A stretch of 64,000 bases of DNA from Arenicola marina (taxonomy: Eukaryota > Annelida > Polychaeta > Arenicolidae), in assembly GCA_964019135.1 (NCBI GenBank), contig OZ025260.1:10596254-10660253 (forward strand), read 5' to 3'. This document shows positions 25,101 through 35,908 of this stretch, piece by piece. Numbering within the stretch: position 1 is the first letter of the stretch; each line of letters starts with the position of its first letter. Below the pieces are notes generated by a model that did no database searches, was not told the origin of the DNA, and saw only the letters and a list, made by a program, of their open reading frames with translations. Made by a program: the position numbers and the translations under genes.

Positions 25101-28100
25101 ATCGTCCTCTTTGGATGAAGACTATAATTCATAATTATTATTGCTTTTATTTCCATAATCGTGCAGTAAGTCGACGATATGACTATGTCACTATTGGAGC
25201 GCATTAAATTGATTAATTAACGTGCCTCGGACATATAACTGTTGTTTTTTCGGTTCCAGTATGGCTCAGGAATATATTCTCCTTTTCATCCCGGGTGGTT
25301 TGGTGAGTCAGTCATACTACATACTCCCTGTATTTTATTGTTCTCGATATCTTATACATAGTTTAACACAACTGTCATGCCTTTAAAATAACAATATTTA
25401 GCATTGTTTTGATGAGTTTCGTTTGTCCTAGGATTTGGCAATCTAACTGGAAAGATAACAGACAGCTCATATTATTCCGCGTAGTTTAGACTTGAGTTGT
25501 AGATTTTGAACAGTTGTATATGTAGTGACGGATGTGGTTTATTTCACGTGGCTGTTAGTACATTGACGAGACCAGTATACTGTTGGTTTTCAGGCGTACT
25601 ATTGGCTATTTACGCTGATGCGCTACATGCTGTGTCAGGTAAGATAGTTTGTTAAGAGTGTTTACCACAATCTGATGCGCTACACGCTGTGTCAGGTAAG
25701 ATAGTTTGTTAAGCGTGTTTACCACAATCTGAGGCGCTACATGATGTGTCAGGTAAGATAGTTTGTTAAGCGTGTTTACCACAATCTGATGCGCTACATG
25801 CTGTGTCAGGTAAGATAGTTTGTTAAGAGTGTTTACCACAATCTGATGCGCTACATGCTGTGTCAGGTAAGATAGTTTGTTAAGAGTGTTTACCACAATC
25901 TGATGCGCTACATGCTGTGTCAGGTAAGATAGTTTGTTAAGAGTGTTTACCACAATCTGATGCGCTACATGCTGTGTCAGGTAAGATAGTTTGTTAAGAG
26001 TGTTTACCACAATCTGATGCGCTACATGCTGTGTCAGGTAAGATAGTTTGTTAAGAGTGTTTACCACAATCTGATGCGCTACATGCTGTGTCAGGTAAGA
26101 TAGTTTGTTAAGAGTGCTTACCACAATCTGATGCGCTACATGCTGTGTCAGGTAAGATAGTTTGTTAAGAGTGTTTACCACAATCTGATGCGCTACATGC
26201 TGTGTCAGGTAAGATAGTTTGTTAAGCGTGTTTACCACAATCTGATGCGCTACATGCTGTGTCAGGTAAGATAGTTTGTTAAGCGTGTTTACCACAATCT
26301 GATGCGCTACATGCTGTGTCAGGTAAGCTGGTTTGTTAAGCGTGTTTACCACAATCTGATGCGCTACATGCTGTGTCAGGTAGGATAGTTTGTTAAGAGT
26401 GTTTACCACAATCTGATGCGCTACATGCTGTGTCAGGTAAGATTGTTTGTTAAGCGTGTTTACCACAATCTGATGCGCTACATGCTGTGTCAGGTAAGAT
26501 AGTTTGTTAAGCGTGTTTACCACAATCTGATGCGCTACATGCTGTGTCAGGTAAGATAGTTTGTAAAGAGTGTTTACCACAATCTGATGCGCTACATGCT
26601 GTGTCAGGTAAGATAGTTTGTTAAGCGTGTTTACCACAATCTGATGCGCTACATGCTGTGTCAGGTAAGATAGTTTGTTAAGCGTGTTTACCACAATTTC
26701 AACTAACAATTGTTTCACAGCCTTTCACCTGTTATTTATGCACGTTATTCAAGCAGGTGGCAATCGCAAACCAAGTGCGCCTGTAGATATTATGCTTTCG
26801 ATATTATTCTTTCGATTCTCAGCAGCTGATGTATTGAACTAACTTTGTGCTTGCACTCTCAACCTGCGTTATGACCAAACCGGATATGTCAAAATGCTGA
26901 CTCATAGATTTAATAATAGTATATAAATAATGTTATGCTTGTTGAGCCACATAGCCGTTGTCGTATTTCCGATACATATAACGACAATTAAGATATCAAT
27001 CAAGGATTCTAACCTTTGCTTATAACGTTATTGTTACTGTACGCCCTTTGAACGTTGTATTATTGCAGAACCGAGTCCTGCCTAACTTGCTCATCTGTGT
27101 CGTAAGCTGTGCTATATGCGCCCTGCTGAATTATGGGCTGATCTACCAGGCCGAGATGGGGATCAGGTTGGTATGACAACATAAACGATCCATTGACGGT
27201 GACCCTGTGACAGTCCTGGGTGACCAAGGTGACGTGAACCGTGTCACTTATCGGTCATTAAGTGCGGTGGCGGATATAGACCCCCCCCCACCCCACCGCC
27301 CCCACTCCCGCCTCTTGTTTTGGACGCTTACAATTACAAATGCATCTACGGTTAGTGTGGTATTGGCATTGATATGGTATTGATGTATTTTTGCAAAGAC
27401 GTCATCTCGCCAATGGACCGGTCACCCTTTATAATTTTCTGCCTTAGACGCATTCCGCTATGGTTTACGTTATATATCTCTGGTGTTCTCTTGTTCATGA
27501 ATGTTGAAAGTAGTCCCCGGCCGGCCATGAGCGAGAGCTTAAATTATTAACGTTCTCAATGTTTGCTTGCGTGATTTCGTCTTTAATTAATATTATAATT
27601 ACTGTACTAGCTTGTTCCGATAGTTTATATAACGGCTCTGAACACGCTTTATTACCAGCTCATGTCTAGTTTAGATCAAACTTGGATTTATAATTTCCCG
27701 ATTTTCTCATACGTTTGTATAACCGCATTATTGGTAAATATTATGCCCGTTGTGATAAAGTGTCTGGGTGTTGGTTGTTGTATCTCTGCGTGCCTTGGTG
27801 TGTTTGCAGAGGATCCGCCATCGCGCTGGCAATCACCTACTACCTGGTGCTATTCTTGTTGTTCGCCTACATCTGGGGGAGTGGGATGTACAAGGAAACG
27901 TGGGGAGGTAGGCTACCATGCAGAGATTCACATATACCACGAGGCAGGTTGCCATGGTGACGCCGTATAGTCGGATACACGTGGCACGGAAACGGGCGCT
28001 ACAGAATATGCAATACATGAGCTACTCGCACATTGTTATGTTTTAAAGACATCCGGGTGGTCAACAATATATGTAAATATAACTGTCTGAAGTTTATAAT

Positions 28101-31100
28101 GGTACTAAACTATATATTATGATATATGTACTAATTATGGATATGTTATTTCAGGGTGGACTTGGGAATGCCTGCTGGAATGGGGGGAGTTTTCCAAGGT
28201 TGTGACATCTAGTATTTTTATGACCTTCATCTTCTGGTTGTGTACTGAGGTCGGCACCTTCCTGGCAGGTAATGACGTAATACTGCTTGCCAAGCTTGGT
28301 TAGGTTAGCCCTGTCCTCACCCGTGTTGCCCGCTATGTATGACCCCTGTATCACTTCCCTTGACGCCATGTGCCCGTCGTTGGGGATGGTTGTGTCGCGC
28401 CATGCAGTTTATCAGTGTTGGAAGCGACTATGATCTGCACCCCCCCCCACCCCCCGCCCTCCCCCACCATCTCCATGGTGGCGTTTCATGGCCATTATGC
28501 CTCACCGTTGTACCACGACCCCTTGGATGTGGACATTGTTAACTCTGCCTGTCAGCACTGGTCCTTCTATGCCGAACATGCGGTATATACACGATGAACG
28601 CCAGCTTTAGAAATTGTCTGTAAGTGCATTGTTAAGCATCCTCATCATCATTACCCTTATTGCGAGAATGTTGTTAATCTGTACTTTATTGTCTTCCCAG
28701 GACTACTGGATGAACGATCCATCGGTGCCTTCTCCATACAGTTCCAGATCGAGGGGTTTGCCTGGATGGTAAGTGCTTTCTCCTTCCGGATTGGCCCTTC
28801 AAAACATTCCATTGGTAGCCACATTAGGGACATGATGCAACACGAAATGAGCCCTCTGTTTAACCGTCTTGGGACTTCTTGAATTCTACGAGCGTGGACC
28901 GTTTATGGGTTGGCTACGCATCGCCTAGGACTGAGCGTTAACTGTGAATTATGCATACCAGCCCAAGGCCTTCCGCGACCACATCCGGGCTTAAAACCAA
29001 TTACTGTGTCTTCGTTTATCGTAACATTCCATATATCTGGCTTCTTAAGCAATCAACATGTGTGCTGATTAACCTTGATCTTTCTTGCAGGTTCCGCTGG
29101 GGATTGGCGGAGCATGCACGGCGCGGATTGGTCAATACCTGGGAGCCAATCAGCCGCTCGGAGCCATCACGGCCTGTCGTGTGTCACTCACTGTTCAAGG
29201 TAGGTCGCTATGTAGGGTAGGTCACTATATAGGTTAGGTCACTATATAGGGGAGGTCACTATATAGGGTAGGTCACTATATAGGGTAGGTCACTATATAG
29301 GGTAGGTCACTATATAGGGTAGGTCCCTATATAGGGTAGGTCACTATATAGGGTATGGCCAAAAGCTTTTCAGAGGTTTGTTCTGTCGCAGAAATTATTA
29401 TATCTGGAATACCAATACAAATGCGTTGTTTTGTCTTTGTAGTCTTCGTCTCTATCTTAATGGCGGGTCTTGCTTACCTGCTGAGATACAAGATCCCTAT
29501 GGCATTTACTTCCAATGCGTAAGTTTTCAACGTGTATACAAATTCCACTGTATTCATTTGCAGCATATAGATACAGATACACAAATATTCATTTATTCAG
29601 ATATACAAATATTCATTTATTCAGATATACAAATATTCATTTATTCAGATATACGAATATTCATTTTATGCACTTCTAACGAACGCTTTTAGCGTTTCGT
29701 GGCTTATGTATGTACCGAAATGGCTTTCATTACTTCGACGTTTAACTATGAATGTTCATCAATTTTAATACCATTATCAAACAATGTATGTCATAATATG
29801 AATACAAACCAATGTATAACTAATGTATAAATACATAAACTGATCTTGGTTGTCTATTGCAATTCCGTTGCAGAGCGAATTGTGGATTTCGCCGTGATTG
29901 CTAAAGGAACTTTTATCGTTGGCGTTCCCCAGTGCGGAATAAGGAGTTAACAATGAGGAAAGGCCATTAACGATTTGTATTTTATCCAATTATTGTGGAA
30001 CTCTTATTACTTATATTGATATCGTCTTTGCCAATTCCGTAGAGACCTCGTCAGCTACACGGCCAGTATCATTCCGATTGTGGCCATCTTCTTGTTGCTG
30101 GAGGGGTTCGGGGTGAGTACCCGTATGATGGTAGTGCCGTAAGACATGATGTTTTTTTTGGTTGTTGGACCATTATGTATCCAACCACAGCGCACGAGCG
30201 GCGGGGCTTAGAACATAGTTCCCCCAGTCGGCCATATTTTCTTGACTTGAAATTGGCGGGGAGAAGAAGGATTGTGTGGCTGAATTCATGTGTGACACGT
30301 ATCACGTATCGCATCGCATGCGTAGATATGGACACATATACTGGTGTACTGTGCGGCTTGGAATTGTAACAATTCCGGCGCGAGGTCTATATTTTCATAT
30401 ATATTCTCGCCCCTGGACAAGCGAGATAAAGCCAAATTCAACCGCATGTGGGCGCCAAATGTATGATCATCCATGACGTCACGCTCTGTGGCAAAATGGC
30501 GCGGCGCTTGAATTTACTGTGGACAGGATTTCAAATTTATTTCTTTGAACCCGTTGTTCTCTAAGACGTGTCGTGTTTTGGCAAAGTTGCTTTCAGGACC
30601 AAAACATTAATAAGGCCTCACGATTATATTAACGTTTTTACCCGCTTTAATGTATTGTGCAAAACTTGAATCACGGGTATTTCGTCTAGATAAAATAGTG
30701 AAATGAAAAATTCCACAACGGTCAGTGGTAGTAAAGTCAGGTGCGGTAATATACATACACATGGTCATGCACCGTCCCACCCCTCTCCTTCCCACCAGGG
30801 TGTGGGGGTGAGCATCGTGCGGGGCACGGGCCGTCAGACCCTGGGGGTACTCATCCTGTTCGTCAGCTGGTATGTCTTCTCTCTACCCACCGGGATCCCT
30901 CTTATGTTCGCCACGTCCCTTGGACTGTCTGGTAAGCCATTTATTTCTTATCTAACATATCGGTTATAACGTTTTTATTACCAGATTAAAACGTTCTGTG
31001 TTTTATAGTTTTTAGATCCGTATTTCGAAATGTTTATTCGTATAAGAAAAAAGACATCTTATAATCATGATTAATTATTGCTAATGCCAAACATGTCCAT

Positions 31101-33726
31101 GCCCGCATTACTAGTGAAAAAGCTATTGTTAACGTGTCAATAATGGCGACATTTGTCACATTGGTAAATGTAGTTGTCGGCCAATTTGTGTTCATGTGTA
31201 CTACGTCATTAAAATGCGACTATATATATCACCGTTGATAATGAAGATAGGTAGCTATCACAAGGCTTGACCGATTCTCTAATCTTAACTTCGTGGAGAT
31301 ACAAAGTGTCCAACGTCATGTAGTTTAGTGATTGTGGAAATATTTGTACTGCGCTATTCTTATCCTCACCTCTCAGACTCCAAAGCTGGTAGTCTATTGA
31401 TGTCGCTTCTGTGTTTGAACTGATGTCCATGGTGATGTTATTAAGGTGTGTGTGTACTATGTCACGGCAGGTCTCTGGTGGGGCTACGTGCTTGGCCTGG
31501 CAGTGCAGAATATATTCTTACTCATCTTCGTCCTGAAGCTCAACTGGCAGAAAGAGGCTGACAAGGTGAGTGGATGGGCGTAATCCAGGGGCATACTCTG
31601 CGGCGTAGAATGGGTGACATATATGCGTAATGTGGATGACATATGGGTCACATATGCGTAATGTGGGTGGCATATGGGTCACATATATGCGTAAGGTGGA
31701 TGACATATGGGTGACATATATGCGTAATGTGGATGACATATGGGTGACATATGCGTAATGTGGATGACATATGAGTGACATATATGCGTAATGTGGATGA
31801 CATATGGGTGACATATGCGTAATGTGGATGACATATGGGTGACATATATGCGTAATGTGGATGACATATGGGTGACATATATGCGTAATGTGGATGACAT
31901 ATGGGTGACATATATGCGTAATGTGGATGACATATGGGTGACATATATGCGTAATGTGGATGACATATGAGTGACATATATGCATAACGTGGATGACATA
32001 TGAGTGACATATATGCGTAATGTGGATGACATGAGTGACATATATGCGTAATGTGGATGACATATGGGTGACATATTTGCGTAATGTGGATGACATATGA
32101 GTGACATATTTGCATAATGTGGATGACATATGAGTGACATATGCGTAATGTGGATGACATGAGTGACATATATGCGTAATGTGGATGACATATAGGTGAT
32201 ATATATGCGTAATGTGATTAACATATGGGCGATAATATGCGTGACCTGGAAATAATGGGCATAATATGAGATACATGGGCTTAATACGGGTGGCATATAT
32301 AGATGATATATGGACGTAAAATGGGTGGCATACAGGATTAACATGGCTGACGTGATTTGACATGGACGTAATGTGAGGGACATGAGCATGAACATGTATG
32401 TCATGTGGTTGACATACATGGGTGTAGTATGAGTAAAATATGGGGGAAATATTGGTCACGCCTATATATATGGACCTCATATGAATGACATTTATGATAT
32501 ATGAAGAAACAAATGGCATGAGCGTAATATGGGTGACAGAGATATGAGGGCCACATAGCTATTATGTGTGTGTAGTATGGGTGATAATTAGTTCATATCT
32601 TCCTTCGGCAATTTCCATAATATGGGGTACCCCTGGCTGTTAACACAATCCATCTAGTAAATAATTAATTTCCCTACAATGTTAAGGTACGGGCAACTTA
32701 CGTACACGACGTACGTGTAAGTGCCGTTGAAAATTAATTTCTGAGACATGAAAACATTCACCTATTCACTGCGGACGAGTGTGTGAGTGTGTGTCATGAT
32801 GTGCTATCGATCTCTGCAGGCCCAGGTGAGGGCTGGAGTGATCACGTCAGTGGAGTCGGTGAACACAGAGCGGATCCTCGCCTCCCGACCCACCGCAGAA
32901 ACAGCGGCCGACGAGCGAACACGTGAGTCTGGTCGGGTGCAGGGTCCACATTGCATCATAACGGCCACGGATACCATAACATAGTCACCTACTCTTAACT
33001 TCGATAAGTGCTCAACCAATGCCGGGGTCACATAAATTAAAACATCGCTTAAAGCCATCCTAAATTCAAGTGGTGTCATTTCATGAATACATTTTATATT
33101 ATTTTTACATTTGTACAATCATATTCTGAAGAGTGTATCAGCGGTATTCAATCTCTCCCTGCGATACATTTAGCCTGACATGTCCTGTATGTCATGCATA
33201 ATCCACTATCGCACTATAGACCGCAGTTAGGTTCGCATCCGGGCCCGGACAGCTAATCTAAGGCATGTTTCATCCATTCATCCTTGGTCGTCCCGGGGGG
33301 TTCCGTGGTCCAGTTTAGTACCTTGTGTGTCCAACAGTGGCATGAGACACTAATACATATCAATTTATTTGCATTGCGACATTGTGCTGCACTGCAGGAC
33401 TGCTGAGCGCCCCTCTTGCCGACGTGGTCATCTCGCCAACCGAGAGCTACGAGCGCTTTGAGGACGAAGTGCCCTGGGGACGAATCATCGCCTCTCGCCT
33501 GGCGGTCCTCCTGTTCTTCGTCCTGACCCTGGTGGCAGGATTCCTGATCCGGAACTACGTCACCATACCGATCCCGTTATCAGACCTCTGCATCCCGGTC
33601 GGCAACGTCACTTCCGCCCCGCCCACCTACGATGTCATGACGCATGCGCAGATGAAATGGAATACGACCCTGCCATTTTGTAATGAGACTTCTTACGACC
33701 GACCTGTCTTGGCCCTCTGGTTCTAG
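19135..33726 (+). CDS. SLC47/MATE-family proton-coupled multidrug and toxin exporter
   Basis: Eighteen coding exons join in consistent phase into a 600-residue protein, close to the about 570 residues of vertebrate MATE1. MATE proteins are 12-13 helix plasma-membrane antiporters that export organic cations in exchange for protons. Hallmarks seen: FGGDTFFSQTYGS (residues 82-94), GSAIALAITYYL, the TWGGWTWECL loop (about 232-241), VPLGIGGACTARIGQYLGAN, the VRGTGRQ loop and LPTGIPLMFATSLGLSGLWW. Of the acidic residues important in mammalian MATE1, two are kept (E267 and E378, matching E278 and E389), while F262 and Q289 replace the equivalents of E273 and E300; this numbering is from memory of the human protein. 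The C-terminus has an extra hydrophobic segment (AVLLFFVLTLVAGFLI) and a glycosylatable tail. The ATG at 19135 lies four bases after an acceptor (ccacag), so a non-coding first exon exists upstream. Confidence 0.9.
19914..21640 (+). repeat. 34-bp minisatellite built from the exon 2 / intron 2 junction
   Basis: About 50 copies of a 34-bp unit. The first unit is the last 13-14 nt of exon 2 (ccctggccatctcg) plus the first 20-21 nt of intron 2 (gtcagtgtctagatgt...). Later units read ccctggccatatcg|gtcagtgtgtagacat, so most carry a copy of the splice donor. One unit near 21358-21380 contains a 23-base piece of exon 2 reaching further upstream than the usual unit, which confirms where the repeat came from. 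A higher-order period of 510 bp (15 units) is visible, for example 20161 against 20671. Confidence 0.9.
21641..23958. other. Rest of intron 2, non-coding
   Basis: Poly-C and poly-G tracts (21.66-22.05 kb), a LINE C-terminal fragment (about 22.85-23.08 kb) and a 16-bp direct duplication near 23190. No host exon is recognised; the next exon starts at 23959 after tgctacag. Confidence 0.6.
22850..23085 (+). mobile_element. LINE C-terminal fragment with zinc-finger-like end
   Basis: The + strand reads WEDLASHK, then after a stop REGVAHHDAIWFEKLDLKRQ, and further on CDDCGTLCRSQIGLFGQKR. Tails with C-x2-C-G..C.S.IGL..H/Q-x-R close many animal LINE ORF2 proteins. Only this 3' coding part remains and it holds at least one stop. 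It sits in intron 2 of the transporter in the sense direction. Confidence 0.55.
24217..24470 (+). repeat. G-rich low-complexity tract in intron 4
   Basis: Several uninterrupted G runs (up to about 17) in a purine-rich stretch that begins right after exon 4 (ends 24211). It is simple-sequence DNA with G-quadruplex potential on the transcribed-sense strand. No repeat unit longer than the runs themselves was seen. Confidence 0.7.
25615..26697 (+). repeat. 57-bp minisatellite of exon 7 end plus intron 7 start, 19 copies
   Basis: Each unit is the last 24 nt of exon 7 (eight codons, LMRYMLCQ) followed by 33 nt of intron beginning GTAAGATAG. The first unit is the real exon 7 junction (donor at 25639); 18 or so near-identical copies follow, most with the same consensus donor cag|gtaaga. 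The unit length is a multiple of three, which leaves a long open frame on the minus strand; that frame is a by-product of the repeat. Copies differ by a few bases, so the array is young or homogenised. Confidence 0.95.
29200..29352 (+). repeat. 17-bp minisatellite starting at the exon 12 donor, 9 copies
   Basis: Nine consecutive 17-bp units, gtaggtcactatatagg, whose first base is the first base of intron 12. Unit 1 (gtaggtcgctatgtagg) is the native donor region. Seven of the nine units begin gtaggt, a usable donor hexamer; the other two begin ttaggt and ggaggt. Confidence 0.95.
29572..29665 (+). repeat. 24-bp tandem repeat in intron 13, about 4 copies
   Basis: The unit attcatttattcagatatac plus aaat repeats about four times, ending in a variant. 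It begins about 50 bases after the end of exon 13 and is AT-rich, with no junction sequence in it. Confidence 0.85.
30341..30652 (+). mobile_element. THAP-domain-coding repeat fragment, copy 2 (empty MITE site)
   Basis: Aligns to the repeat at 10567 from the same first codon (here CTG in place of ATG) through VYCAAWNCNNS, SPLDKRDKAKFNRMW and the TGACGTCA region. Here the THAP-like reading is continuous to a TGA after APNV. It keeps a single TTAA (30629-30632) where the other copy holds a 264-bp MITE. It lies in intron 14 of the transporter, in the sense direction. Confidence 0.65.
31612..32216 (+). repeat. 33-bp minisatellite in intron 16, about 18 copies
   Basis: The unit is gtaatgtggatgacatatgg plus gtgacatatatgc, with some shortened copies, and it begins 46 bases after the exon 16 donor. 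The native intron start (gtgagtggatgggcgtaat) loosely resembles the unit, so it too may derive from the donor region, though less clearly than in introns 2, 7 and 12. The 33-bp length opens several minus-strand frames that are not genes. Confidence 0.9.
33205..33250 (+). mobile_element. tRNA-like SINE fragment in intron 17
   Basis: The block tatagaccgcagttaggttc followed by gcatccgggc resembles the 'gaccgcag...ggttcgaa' part of family-2 SINEs and includes a B-box-like GGTTCGCATCC. Only this short part is recognisable. Confidence 0.4.
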
Positions 33727-34359
33727 CGCCGCGCGGACTGCTAAGCAATACGCAATATATGTGTATGACGCATTATAGTTGTAGCGATAGTTTTATATCT
33801 TTTTAAAGCGTAGGCTGTGACATTGGGATACTTGTACTCAGTGATATGTATGGCCGCTATACCGTGTTTCTCTGCAGACGAGTCCTGCTTGCCATTATCG
33901 TGGTATTGAGATAACGCATGTATTTTTATGGCATTTTATGTGGCGTATACTGAGAAATATATATTTTTCGTGTATATGTTCGCACGTATAATAACAGTCG
34001 AATCGCTGGCATAGCGAGTTCTTCAGTTCAACAATGCCTGAGCTACTCTAGTCTGCTGCACGTTATGATGTATCGGCGTTTTATCGTTATGGCACTACAA
34101 ACTTTGATGGCATCAACGTGAAGCTCGCATGTTAAAAAATTATCCTTGCACCTATGCGTATAAAAGGTGGATAATGTACCAACATGTGATTAAACCAGTT
34201 AAATCTGATATACATGTGTATCTTTCCGCATTTACAGGGATTTATGTTCAGCGGCATGTCTGGAAATACTCTGGTCACAATCGATGAACTTTGTCATAGC
34301 CGCTTTTATAACTATATACTTGAATAATGTTAATTATATCAATCGTTTTCAAAAAAAGC

Positions 34360-34365
34360 AATAAA
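34360..34365 (+). promoter_or_regulatory. Candidate poly(A) signal of the transporter gene
   Basis: AATAAA about 635 bases after the transporter stop codon, in AT-rich sequence. It fits a medium-length 3' UTR; no transcript evidence is available. Confidence 0.35.
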
Positions 34366-34369
34366 AACG

Positions 34370-35908
34370 AATGGCACTATATGACATTAAATAACAGAAA
34401 CATTTACACGCATTTATGAAAGCTAAATACGAAGTTGAAGAGTTTGGTTAATCGGTATAAGCTGATTAAAAAGTCCTCGTGGATTCTGAGTTAGTTACTA
34501 CAGCACAACGTCATAGTATGTTAGCGAATGTACGCATGCCGTATGTGTTCAACCCCATGTCAATGTTTACTTGTATATTATTAATCTGTACTTTCTTGCT
34601 GTATAAAGAATACGGTTATATCTTTAATTATTCTACAGTTTATATATACCATGTGCCAAAGTGCCACAGCTTAATATAGTGGTAGCTATTATATAGGCCG
34701 ATATATGCGACGATAGCTGGTTGTGTGCCACTGCTGTGTGAAGAGCTGTGCATTATGTCTTTTTGGGCTCTACACTGATTTGTACCTCTATTATTTTGTA
34801 CGTGGTGAAGCATATGTTGGAATATCGAGATTAGTAAAATCAAATAACATTTGAGTTTAATTAACGTTAGTACAAAGATGTACCCGTGAAGCATTGTAAA
34901 AAAAACACATTATAAAACATCTTTATCCATGTCTTCGTATTCAATAGTATGGGTGGATGCACATTTGGGGCGCAATCGGACTGCAATTGTGGACAAACTT
35001 CCGCTGTTTTAATATCGCGTACACGTTTCTCAAATAACTGACGTTATATGATCGTGTGTACACACAAACAGGGCTTAATTGCCCTTTTATGCACTAGCCG
35101 ATCCAACGGATGGGCTGGAGTGAGGAGGGGTCTGGAGTGTGGGGCGGGTAGGGTACTGATGGTGAGGGTGGGGGGGGGGTAGGCTAAGGGTGCAGTGGGG
35201 GTGGAGGGTAGGGTAAGAAAAAGAGAGGGTAGGGTAGGGAAAGGGAGGCCATCGGCACTCAATTCTCACACCACCCAGGACCCACCACTCCTCGCGCCCG
35301 GGGTAACATGCGGAAGCTTCCCCCCATGCGCGGCTGTCCCCCTTATATAAAATACATGATACTGGGACCCAGTATGTTAATTGCCATGTATGTGTCAATG
35401 TATTACCACAATCTTTTCTCATGTCTATAAAGCATCAAGGAAAAAAAATGATACTGAGACCCTCTCCGGTCCATGTGTTCGTTAGATACAGAGGGGGCAT
35501 CTCCGCACGGGGGACAATCCCGCATACCACAGCGAGCGGGCATCTCCGCATGGGGGACAATCTCGCATACCACAGCAGGTGTGAGTCTTTTGTAAGGACG
35601 TCAAGTGAGAGGTAGAACGGCAGCTTGAATACAGCGACCCATCCATCCATGTCGTTACACTTAGGCATTTATTTTTTGCAAGTTTGGTACTTTTCTTTGG
35701 TTCACAATTCATGGCCAAAGTCTATATACAGGATATGACAATGCCGCTATCCACTACTCGAACTATTCAGGGTCTCCAGTGGGTAGGAACAAACTTTTCT
35801 TCACCGGAGGGCGCCACTGTTCCACGATGCGGTTTCGGCATAGAAATGACAATATCGCTCATCCGCCATTATCGCCATCCGAGGAGACCCATGCATGTCC
35901 GAGGGGCA
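34370..35908. other. Spacer between the transporter and the A-box array
   Basis: No supported gene. It holds a G-rich stretch (35.1-35.25 kb) and an imperfect 45-bp direct duplication around 35492-35580. Open frames on either strand are short and without domains. Confidence 0.5.

Larger units (their letters stand above)
19135..33726 (+). other. Exon map of the SLC47/MATE gene
   Basis: Coding exons: 19135-19236, 19825-19926, 23959-24027, 24163-24211, 24702-24801, 25260-25302, 25594-25638, 27069-27166, 27810-27907, 28155-28268, 28701-28768, 29091-29199, 29443-29518, 30043-30112, 30799-30931, 31471-31565, 32820-32922, 33398-33726 (stop included). Every intron is GT-AG. Intron phases in order are 0,0,0,1,2,0,0,2,1,1,0,1,2,0,1,0,1, and the total is 1,803 nt. 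Exons are small (43-133 nt apart from the last). Exon ends were placed by splice consensus together with similarity to MATE1, so single-codon shifts are possible at weak sites such as the GTCAGT donor of exon 2. Confidence 0.85.

Noticed and set aside
25606-26718. 370-residue minus-strand open frame of 19-residue repeats
   Set aside because: It exists because the 57-bp repeat is a multiple of three; it is the antisense of a splice-junction minisatellite and has no independent start, domain or splice context.
31518-32519. 333-residue minus-strand frame rich in HITHICHPYVI
   Set aside because: Product of the 33-bp intron 16 array; three overlapping minus frames exist there, as expected of a repeat without stops.
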